Source of the DNA: Symbiodinium natans
Taxonomy: Eukaryota; Sar; Dinophyceae; Suessiales; Symbiodiniaceae
Assembly (NCBI GenBank): GCA_905221605.1
Contig: CAJNDS010002419.1
Coordinates: 119,650 to 183,649, forward strand
Direction of reading: 5' to 3'
Length of the DNA: 64,000 nucleotides
The notes below the pieces were generated by a model that saw only the letters and a list, made by a program, of their open reading frames with translations, made no database searches and was not told the DNA's origin. Shown piece after piece: positions 42,566 through 51,778 of the stretch. The position numbers and the translations under genes were made by a program. Within the stretch, counting starts at the first letter, position 1. Every line of letters begins with the position of its first letter.

Positions 42566-42713
42566 TGGCTCTGACTGTGAAAAAGAGAGAGCTGTCCGCA
42601 CTTGTGTGAGAGGTCAGGGTTCGTGCTTTCAAGGGAAAAGGTACCAGAGGGACCTTCGGTTTTTCACGCCGGGAGCACACATGTAGCACCGAGTGCGCAG
42701 GTGCGTTGCAAGA

Positions 42714-43330
42714 GGCGACGTTGCCAGATTCACAAAACCACCGATGCGACTACATTCAGCACCAGCTAAGGCCGTTTCACGAGAAGGTTCGCAAGCCCGC
42801 CATCACAGGTGGGGCATCGTCGTGCCTTGGCACGAGACGTTGCAGGTGTCAACCTTCTTGATCCGAAGTTGAAAGTTGCTCCATGGTGGTCAGCCAGTGG
42901 GGACTTAACGGCAAGAGCAAAGGGTAGGACCAGCCATGGTGGTCAGCCAGTGAGCCTCTCCGAGCATGCTTCGTTCCAGTCAGAGCCATCAGGTAAATCC
43001 AAGCAGGCGGGGACTCCACCTGCCCCGCAGGAAGTGGGAGAGTCCCTCAGTCAAAACTTCGCACTAAGGCCAAGAAAATATCACCTTGGCCGGTGAGGGT
43101 TTATTGAACCAGAATCAGACTCTCCATGCCCAAACCGTGTGAGGGCTCACATCACGCTTGGCCACCTGCCGTGGGGAGGTAGTCATGTATGGCTGCTTTG
43201 ATGCAAGCAGAGATATACATCCAAGCAGGCAGGAACCCCGCAGATCCAGGTCCACAGGTGCTCGATGGCAATAAAGTGGAAATCTTATCTTCGCGTAGAA
43301 GTGTCCACAGCCCAGAAGCAGCATCTCCTA
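42714..43330 (+). repeat. Module M, right copy flanking element 1
   Basis: Shares ordered words with 31892-33040 (see there). The sub-word GTGGTCAGCCAGTG occurs twice here (42888 and 42940) and once more near 45410, so part of the module is dispersed. No gene. Confidence 0.7.
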
Positions 43331-44099
43331 GCTGGTCTCTCCCAATTGCATGACGCCGTTGTACGACACGGGGGTGTTACCGTCCAGACGAGAGATGCTC
43401 AAACTCAAGTCCGAGGGGTTCACACACGGTTGTAGCACATAGAAGCGGGCAATCTGCCCCGATGATAAAGCTGGAACCCAGGCAGGACTTTCCCAAAATG
43501 CGTGGTATGGCAGCTACTGCTCATTGGGCTGCCATTAAGGGGCTCATGCAAGCCAAACGAACCAAGCAGCGCCAACAGCTTCTGGTTTGGGATGTACTGT
43601 CATGGCACCTCCAAGAACCTGAGCCTTCGGCCCTGCGTGCTGCAGTTACCTCCTTCCCCTTTCAGTGAAGGACGAAGGTGTTGTGCAGTACAGGCAAATC
43701 CAGGAAGCTGTCCGGGTGATGTGGCACGCGGCCCAAACCTCAATGACAAGATACATGCGTATCTCCATTCCGGACGGCATCTCTAAGTGGGGGGCTGCCT
43801 CCAATGCAGGTCATGCCCAGCCAAGAAGGGAGGCGCTCCCATACCACCTCAGCTGGCCATCGCTCCCGGCGTCCGGACTGGGATGGCTCCTGGCAATGGA
43901 CAGCAAACTGTCAATCTGAACTGAAGGCTCCCACTGACGCCATGCGAACGCACGATTAAGTCCTTTCATGGCATGCTGCCCTGATGTGAGCCCTCACATC
44001 TTCTCACCGCTGAATGCCGCAAGACTACCTTGGGATACTCTGGGTTTGGCAACCCTCTCGTGCTATGCCACGGATTGGATCGTGCTTGTCTTTTGTGTG

Positions 44100-44600
44100 C
44101 TTACAGCTTGCAGCGAACACCCTTCCGGCTCCGCGGTGTGCCTGTGGGAACGGGGGGCCTTTCTTTCGTGGTTGCTCCACTGGCCATCTGCCACGGACTA
44201 CCCTGGAACCGGTGGGGCCCATGCTTGGTGGGTGTGGTGCTGATCCCTTTCCAATGCGCATCAAAGATGACTGGCAGCCGGAAAGGGACGGAGACATCCA
44301 ATTCTCGCAAAGCTACAAGGTCAGTGGTTCGCAGCTCCGAGAAGCGCCAATCATTCACCTGTGCCTCGGGTTCGTCCTCCGCGTCAGACATGTTATCCAT
44401 CGTGCAGGAAGAGCCTTCGTTAGTTTCGGAAGAGATGCTGACGACCTCCGGCGAGGTTGCTGCAGTGTCAAGTTAAAAACTGACCAAAAATGTTCAATGT
44501 TTTGGTTGGCCACCAAGGCTGCAAGAGCAAGCCGGATGGCGTCAAGGAAAATGGGCAGGAGGAAGGTCCGGCCTAAATTCTTGATAGTGTCTTTGCCCAA
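44100..44600 (-). pseudogene. Decayed coding fragment with a relative near 63.1 kb
   Basis: A minus-strand frame (44101-44400) has an acidic start (MSDAEDEPEAQ) and then NDWRFSELRTTDLVALRELD. A second frame upstream on the same strand reads FLDAIRLALAALVANQNIEH. The DNA of both parts aligns with 63080-63260: CATCCA(A/C)TTCTCGCAA(A/G), GAAGCGCCAAT / AAAAGCGCCAAT, and TTGGTTGGCCAC. Frame breaks separate the parts. The family is not recognised; both copies look like non-functional relics. Confidence 0.4.
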
Positions 44601-46460
44601 GTGTCTGTGTGCCCTGCAGCGAAATGCCTAGGAACGTATTCAGGCTGGGCTGGGCAAGCCTGGCCGTTTCCACGTCCGTGTGCTGAGCAGCTGCGGCCCA
44701 TGCCTGCAAGGCTTCTTGGGAGGCATTTCGACCTTGCTCAAATGTTGGATTGCCCGGTCCCGCAGCTGGACAAAGCGAGGCAGTCCCTGGTGGGGTATGG
44801 CTTTCTTACCACAGCGCAGTACATCGCGGATCTTTTCTCTGCGGTGTCGGACTTGCTGAGTGTCATCAATGCCAGTTTTCCTGCAATGCTCAGCTACGCT
44901 GACCCAGATTATTGGCTGGGTGCACTTCTGCTCGCATTCGAGTCCCACCAAAAAGGTCCCCTGGAGCGTACGGCAGGGCTGCCCATTGTTCTTGGTTTTC
45001 CTGAATCTGACATAAAATTACTGACCTGCAGATCAATGTGCCGCCTGCAGCCATGGTGGCCTTCTTGGCTGGCCGCGCTTATCGGTGTCCCACATGCCCT
45101 ACTACCAAATATGTGATGGACGCGCACAGTGGACTGCCACAAGTCACTGGCCAAGCTGCAATGCCCCCGACAATCTAAGGCACTGCGTGATGATAGGGTC
45201 ATAAACCTTCAAATACGCTGCCGGAAACGTTTCAGGCAGATGCAGTAGCGTGTCAGCGATTCCGAGCAGCATACCCGAGTCTTGCAGCTGGTTCGGTATG
45301 CCGTTCAAAAACACCTCATAGGCCCTATATGCCCGAAGCTGCTGGCAGTGTGTTGTGAGGTGTTGCGAGTCACGCAGGTTCATGTAGGGCCGAGGTTACG
45401 TGCTTTATGGTGGTCAGCCAGTGGGGACTTGGCAAGCGAGCAATTGCCAGCGGTGTAAAGAACCAGCCCAGTGCAGGAAGCCTGTTTGCTAAGTGGGTTG
45501 CAAACCCATCTTCAGTGCTCGCAGCAGGAAGCGAACCTGAAGCCGATCGGGTAAAGTAAAAGCGCGAACCTGAAGAACCAGGAAGCAGCACGCAGATAAA
45601 TAGCACACTTGAAGCCTGTGGACTCTCCGGATCCGGAAACAGCAGGAAGAAAAATCTAAGCCGGAAGCTTATTAAACGACAAAACTTGAGCAAGACGGAG
45701 AGATCTTAAGTCTATCGGGTGTTAAGAACCTGAGAGCAGAGATGTGTTTGTTCTGTCCAGTTCTGTAACAGGTTTGCCCAGTCCCAAAAATCGGCCGCTG
45801 CGCGGGACAGTTAACCAGGCTGTTGCGCTTCCAAGTCCCACAAGAAAGCAGAAGCTGCCAGCTTTTTGGCCAGTTCCCACGCCCAAAAATTGCACATGCC
45901 AGCCTGTAGCCTTGAAGACCAAAATCGGTTGCTGCGCGGGGCACGAGTTCGGCAAATTAAATTGTTGAAGCTTATGGATGCGCTTTCTGCAATTTCAGAA
46001 ACCAAGCAGAATTCCAATCTTGCTGTTGTGGAAGTGGCAGGGTGAGTGTTTGCTTGCTTGTGCGCTTCTCTTGGTCAGTAAGAGCGAGAACGCCAAGGAA
46101 GTGCTTTGCGCAGTGGGAACTTCAACCAAGCAAGTTGCAGCGGTGTGCAGGACCAGCTTTAGCACTTATAGTGATTAGTGGGGGCAGCCCTGAGCAGTGA
46201 CGTTTATTCTGTTATGGAAGGCACTTACTGACTATGCAGCAAATGGTCTTCAAACAAAACCGTTGCCGCTCGGATCTGACGGTGCAAACACTTACTTTCA
46301 AAAGTAAGCGGGGGTCTGGGGGCGCAACCCCCAGCCAATTTTATCACCCATTTTCTGCCAAAAATACCTCATGAAAGATCCAGAAGCATTGCAGTAAACA
46401 GTTTTTGAAAAACAGGAAAGAAGATCAAAATTTAAGACAACTTTTAACAAAAACTGATGG

Positions 46461-46465
46461 ATTGT
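46461..46465 (+). repeat. Target-site duplication, left copy
   Basis: ATTGT immediately precedes the 5-prime LTR, and the same five bases follow the 3-prime LTR at 56631-56635. Five bases is the normal duplication length for copia-type integrases. Confidence 0.9.
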
Positions 46466-47016
46466 TGTGAAAGTTTTTAACTTCCTTGTGAGTGCCTTTA
46501 CAGTTGACAGGATGTCTTGCACATGTGACATGAACCACGAGTTTGCATTGCGTGAGTTGAGAACTGTGCTTGAACCGTTTGTTTTGTGTTAGCAGAAACA
46601 GGCATGGACATAGCATGTTTGGAGCTTGGCTTGAAAGTGTTTCTTGCTTTGAGCTTAACGTGAGACGCTTGGAGTGTGCATGATGAGCAGAGAAGCACTC
46701 GAGATGCTTTCGGAGCATCCTTGAAGAAGTGCGTGTTGCTCTGAGTTTGCTCTTGAAACCTTGGCCGCCGACCCTCGCTTCGCTCGTGTCGTCGTACTGA
46801 GGTTCGAGCAGAGTGGCTGTGCACTTGTATGCTTGTTTTGCTGAAGCACGGAGTCCTGAGAAGCATTAGGACGTTTGCATGTGTTCCTCCTTTGTTTAAC
46901 AAAGTTGAGATGGAATTCACGAAAGTGAAGCTGCGCTGACTCTGCGAGAGACTTGCCGAACACCTCTGGTGTTTTGGCTCAAGCGTGGAGTGAAAAAGAG
47001 CTCTGCGTTTTTCACA
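46466..47016 (+). repeat. 5-prime LTR of element 2
   Basis: Starts TGTGAAAGTTTTTAACTTCC and ends CTGCGTTTTTCACA. It contains GCTTG-rich sequence around 46620-46680 and the spliced-leader-like TTTTGGCTCAAG at 46972-46983, 33 bases before its end. Confidence 0.96.
46972..46983 (+). promoter_or_regulatory. Spliced-leader-like 12-mer in LTR
   Basis: TTTTGGCTCAAG matches the 3-prime 12 bases of the dinoflagellate spliced leader as remembered, and is repeated in the 3-prime LTR at 56586-56597. It lies just upstream of the primer site and Gag start, where a transcript leader would be. Confidence 0.55.
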
Positions 47017-47028
47017 TGGTAGCGGAGC
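47017..47028 (+). other. Primer-binding site, initiator-tRNA type
   Basis: TGGTAGCGGAGC abuts the LTR end. TGGT complements the tRNA ACCA end, and TGGTAGC is what the eukaryotic initiator Met tRNA 3-prime end (GCTACCA) would pair with. The exact dinoflagellate tRNA sequence is not at hand. Confidence 0.8.
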
Positions 47029-47053
47029 ATCTGAGGACGTTCCAGTAGAGACC

Positions 47054-48240
47054 ATGGCCGCCCAAGCTCCGGACCCTTCTCAGGTGCCGGTACCGGACGT
47101 GAGTCCTGAAGAAGAGGCTTTGCTGTTTGGTCAAGCAGGCCAGACAACTTCGCGACCTCAGTAAGCACCAAACCCCTTTGAGTCCCCTCCGGCAACTCCT
47201 GCTCAAGCGCAGGCTTCACCAGCGGGCAGTCAGGCAGGGGGAACTTTGCCCACAGCCAGCGGTGGAGGAGCCGAGACTGGGTTTCAAGCCATCGTGTTGG
47301 AAATGCTACGTCAGCAGAACCAGTCTACACTTGAGCTCTTGCGTCAGCAAGGGCAGGCTACTCAACAGAACCAGCAGTTGATAGCTGCTCTCATGAGACG
47401 CATGGACTTAGAGGAGAAACGCCGAAACGAGGCAGAAGAGAAGGCCGCTGAGACTGCTAAGTTGGTTGCTGAAGCTGCAGCTAAAGCCAAGACTGCCGAC
47501 CCGTTTTCTGGACCTGGTGCCACAGCAGCGACGGGGTCGTCTTCGTCTACTTCTTTTAGTGGTGGGTCCACTCTTCAGAACCGAGCGGAGAAGTACCTGC
47601 CGCCTTTGCCATTACTGGAGCATCAAGGCATGAGCAAAGGACGCATGCGAGAAGTGGAAACGTGGCATGGCTACGCTAAGCTGTTCTACTACCTGACCCA
47701 AGCCCTGGCAAAGTGGGAAAGGGGTCTGGAGTTGCTACGCTCTTGCTCGAAGCGACAGGCTTTGAGTGCCTGTGGGTACGAGGCCATGCGCACCATCACA
47801 CAGCAGTACAGCATAGTATCCCGCATGGAAGCCGTCTTCGTACGTGACCAGTGTTTGAAGTTGCAGCACACGTGCCAACATATTCGGCGACCTACTGACC
47901 TCATTAGGCACCTTGAAGATGAGTTTTCTCGGTCTGAGGCAAAGCTGTCGAATTTCCCTGAACTTCTTCTGTCAGAGGCTGATCGGTGCAGTATCCTTTT
48001 GCAAGCGGTGAATACCGAGCTTCGTCAATACGTTGTCTTGCATGGGAAGAGCAACGACTGGAACTCATTGTGCAGCAGTCTGAAGTACTACGAAGAACAG
48101 CTTCGACTATGTGAGGCTCCAGGTGGAACGTCTCGATCCCTCAGTGACACTTTGTGTGATTACTGCGGGAAACGGGGACACCAAGCCGAGAAATGCTGGC
48201 AGAAGCAAAGGGATGAGAAGGCCCGTGGTGGTGGAATCCG
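47054..48240 (+). pseudogene. Gag of element 2, with in-frame stop and frame break
   Basis: An ATG in good context (ACCATGG, 47054) opens 36 codons (MAAQAPDPSQVPVPDVSPEE...) and then meets TAA at 47162-47164. The same frame continues for about 350 further codons with Gln/Ala-rich, Gag-like sequence and a CCHC knuckle (CDYCGKRGHQAEKC, first Cys codon 48155). Near 48236 the Lys/Gly-rich linker typical of these Gags continues in the frame one base back, leading to protease. The stop may be a point mutation; CA|GTAAGC at the stop also resembles a splice donor, a less likely alternative. The frame change could be a one-base loss or programmed -1 shift, but no standard slippery heptamer is evident. 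Confidence 0.8.
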
Positions 48241-49690
48241 GACAAAGGCAAGGGCGACCATGGAAAGGATCGAAAGAAGCCTAAAGACAAAGGAAAAGGG
48301 GACCGAAATCCCAAAGGTGGGGGAACTCCCAAAGGTGGAGGAACGCCGCGGGGAGGTGGAACTCCTCGGAGCGAGCACGGGGACAAGAGCCCCAAAGGGC
48401 GCGGAAAGGGCAAGGAGAAGTCGAAGAAGAAGAAAGGAGAAGGGAAAGGCCGTTACTTGGGTGAGCCCGAATCGGAAGCAGACTCTGGGGAAGCCACCTT
48501 GATGGCTTTGGGTTTTTCTGGAGTGCGGGAAGCTTCGGCCGAACCTTCTCTTCCTCCTCGTGTTCTGAACGCGCCTGAAGAGGTGAAGCCGGTAGGCACC
48601 GTAGTTGAAGAGTCCATGGGGGCCTTAGGCTCGAAGTTTTCTCAAAGAGGAAACCTCTCTCAGATGTGCTCGCACCTAGGGGTTAGCCCGAGGGATGTTT
48701 GGTTGGTTGATAGTGGGGCTACGTGCCACATAGTTTCCAACCAGTTTATCTCAGGATTTCGTGTGGTGAAGACACACGACAAGGCAGCCAGTCTGTTCAA
48801 CGCCTCTGGAGGTTCGATCGACGTTTCGTCTGTGGTCGATATCGAAGTTTACTTCGGTGATGTTCTTCTGAGACTCGGGGAGGTGTTGGTGGCTGATGTC
48901 GGGTTTAACGTCCTCTCTCCATGGTGTGGGGCGGAACTGGGTTGGAAGACCTATCTGTCCAAAACGGGGTCCCGAATGTACAAAGGGAACAAGAAGAGTA
49001 TCAAGTTGGTTGGTCACAATCGGGCCTGGTGGGCGTTTAGTGGGGGAAAGAAGTCTAAAGCCTCCTCCAAGAAAGGGGCGGAGGGGCCTAAAGACATGGA
49101 ACTTGATTCACTGAAGGACACTGTTGTGCCAGGATCTGAGGTTCCTATCCCCCCAGGACAGCGGACCGCTCCCAGGAGCATCTTGAAGAAAGGAGGAAAG
49201 AGCCTGCGTAAGGTCGATGAGCTCGATGATGAGCAGTGTGGCCGACACGCTTTGTCTTCAACTCCGTTTTCGTTTCTCCTTCGAGGGTTTAGGTCTGAGA
49301 TCTTCAATCCCGAAAGTCCTCTGGGAAAGCCCAAAGTTCCCTCAAGTTGCCCAGAAAGTCCTCAAGAAGAGCTTGTTTTCGACAAAAATCTTAGGAAACG
49401 GCATGACATGTGTGGCTTGACCTTGATTAGGAAGCAGCGTGACATGTTTGGCTTGAACTTGCGCTTGATTTTTGAGCTTGGATTGAATTGCTTGAGCATG
49501 TTGCTTTGGAACCTTGGGAAGATACATGCTTTGGAGCTTGCTTTGCGTGGGTGCATCATGTTTTTCATGGGGTGTTTTTCGCTTATGCAAGGGATTGGAG
49601 CGCCTTTCGGAAGCGCACGAAGGAACAGATCCGGAGCTCTGAGTGTTTTGGTTCTAGTCGCCTTTTGCTTTTGTTGCTCGGAGAGCAATA
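48235..49690 (+). CDS. Protease segment of element 2
   Basis: The frame that takes over near 48235 encodes a Gly/Lys/Pro-rich linker, an acidic stretch, then a retroviral-type aspartic protease core with WLVDSGATCHI (catalytic Asp codon 48709). The frame remains open to 50521, but after about 49390 the translation becomes Leu/Cys/Phe-rich over a GCTTG-rich spacer and no longer looks like Pol. In ordinary copia elements integrase would follow here; instead a separate ORF intervenes. Confidence 0.75.
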
Positions 49691-49696
49691 CGATCC

Positions 49697-51405
49697 ATGA
49701 TGGGTGGCTCTCAGAGTGTCACGCCGGAAGTGGAGGTGGAAGCCTCTGGGCCTACGATAGAGGACCCAGTTGGTGGAGAGGCGAGTGTTTCGCCAATGGT
49801 GGGCCCGTCGCTGGAGGAGGTGACGGTCCAGGAGCCAATTGGAGAGAAAGAGGTTCCATCAGCGGCTTCCTCGGGGGGAGTTCTTTTCCGTCATCCGGAT
49901 CGGGAGGTGTCTTCGCCTACCGACTCCGAGAATTGGGGGCATTGGCGCCCCCTTCCGGCGGACCCCGTGGAGCTTGGAGATTCCGATGTGCCGAGGATTA
50001 CCCCGGTGGACACCACGCAGCCACCATCCATTCCGGGACAACACCTGACGGCCTTGCATCATGCTTTGCTTTTCGATATGAGGAGGAGGATTGCCGAGGC
50101 TGCCGAGCTTGGGGTCCATTTGTACCCCGAGCCTGGGGAACCAATGCCCCAGCTTTCCCATTATTATGGGCCCCCAGCAGACCCAAGTGCCATTTACGAT
50201 TCCCTCGCCATGGCCGGGACCATTGGCGAGGCCATGTGGTGCAGCAGCTGGGGTCTCGGCGATTACTCGCCAGATCTTTGGTGGGTCTGCAACTTTGGTT
50301 CGTCCCAGCGAATATGCAGCCCCGACTCCGTGGCACTCGGTGCTTCCACGGTTTCCGGAAGGTCCACATCCACCACAGGTACTTCCCGAACCTGTGCAAG
50401 AAGAGGGTCGCCGTCCCAAAAGATTTCGGGAGGTGGCCACCTCCACTGTGGATCAAGACGTGGCTGCAGAAGAGCGCCTCCATCTTCTTCTCCAAGGCAA
50501 AGGCCTCTTCGAATGGGGGCTGAGGCCCCACGACGTCCTGTCAGCCATAGACAGGCTGGGCGTCGTTACCAAGGGCGCTGGAGGGCGCAACGATCGCCGA
50601 GAGCGCGAATGCTCCATAAGCGCAATGGGGTATCTTCAGCGGCTCCTCATCTGCTTGCGCGCCTTTATCAGTGCAAAGGCGGGGGAACGCCCGTTGTTGG
50701 CCCTTCACGAGCCGCGTCTCTTCGAGGGACCGCGCTTTACGCGGTATCGCGACGAACGTGTCGCGTGGGGCGAGCTCACTACGAGTTTGAGGCTTCGAAC
50801 GGATGCTGCATTACAGTCGAAGGAGGCCAGCAATGCCCGCAGGGCCGCGCGAGATTCGCGCAGGAGGTTGAAGCCGAAGGCCCGTGCTGGTCCTGGTGGG
50901 TCTACGTCAGACGATTCGAGCTCCACCTCCATTTCGGCCGACGAAGACCTCCATGGCGAAGGCCCCGAAGAGGCGCTGAGATTTTGCTTGAAGTGCCGGG
51001 AGGACAATATCTCAGTCCAAGAGGCCCTTTGCCTCCCCACGCCAGAGACGGCACCACCACCGATGGTGAAGCAAGCAGGAATGGGTGGTCGAGATCCTCC
51101 AGCTCCACCAATGGTTCCGGGAACTTCGGCTGCAACTCCGGGCCACCACGACGACGGGGATATGCCCCTGGAGCCACCTTCTCCGGCTTCAACAGCCCCA
51201 CCTTGGTCTTGGACAGACGGGCACGGAGCGCTCGTTCGTTCTTCCGCCGCCGCCACCGGCGGTAAAGGCGATGCCACGCCCCGCTTCGGGGCCCTCCATG
51301 CCAACGGTTCCCGAATCGGGAGCCCCATCTTCCAGCAGCTCGGCCAATGTCCCCAGCTTCGATGCGGTGGTGGCCGCCGCAAAAGAGACTATCAAGAAGG
51401 GATGA
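49697..51405 (+). pseudogene. Extra ORF between protease and integrase, frame-broken
   Basis: ATG at 49697 opens a Pro/Ser/Glu-rich protein (EVEVEASGPTIEDPVGGEAS, then HHALLFDMRRRIAEAAELGV). Protein-like sequence shifts frame near 50235 (then QIFGGSATLVRPSEYAAPTP, GLFEWGLRPHDVLSAIDRLG, GYLQRLLICLRAFISA and AALQSKEASNARRAARDSRR) and again near 51230 (VPSFDAVVAAAKETIKKG), ending TGA at 51403-51405. With two frame corrections it would be about 570 residues. It does not match Gag or Pol domains known to me. GCTTG-rich spacers lie before (49440-49600) and after (51540-51640, 51960-52030). It may be a captured host gene or an element-specific protein. Confidence 0.5.
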
Positions 51406-51778
51406 AGGGGATCCAGAACCGTGGGCCCGGCTTGGAATGTATCATAGCTTTCTTTTCTGTTCGGGATGGAGTCCTGGACTACGCCTACGCGGCGCACCGA
51501 ATTTCCTTTCGAGAAGAAAACAAGGATGTGAGTGCGTGGTTTCGTTTTCTTGAAACACATGTGAGGCATGAGTTGTTTGAGCTTGCTTTGCCGCTTGAAT
51601 TGCTTGAGCTTGAGCTTGCTTGTGCCCGAAACCCCTTTGAAACGCACCAAATCCCGAACCTTAACTTCAACCCCAACCGAACCACCGCCAGCCTATACAG
51701 GAATGGTCTTGGGCCAGGACTGGATGTCATGGCCATCGTGGCCGTCTTGGGCTTCTGCAGTCTTGGGGGTTCCACGTC

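Larger units (their letters stand above)
43331..46465. other. Spacer between the two retrotransposons
   Basis: Mostly unassigned. Minus-strand fragments at 44100-44600 look like decayed coding sequence (see next entry). At 45750-45960 two half-copies share CCAAAAATCGG(C)CGCTGCGCGGG-like words. At 46290-46345 a GTAAGC/ACTTAC stem and a GGGGGTCTGGGGGCGCAACCCCC inverted repeat occur. Many plus- and minus-strand frames overlap and are not accepted as genes. Confidence 0.5.

Noticed and set aside
42511-42670. Exact right LTR end of element 1
   Set aside because: A GGTTTTTCAC word resembles the element 2 LTR terminus, but no matching left copy or target duplication exists, so the boundary was not called.
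44601-45116. 171-codon plus-strand ORF
   Set aside because: Non-ATG start, overlaps antisense open frames, and neighbouring decayed coding sequence is on the minus strand; evidence is insufficient for a gene.
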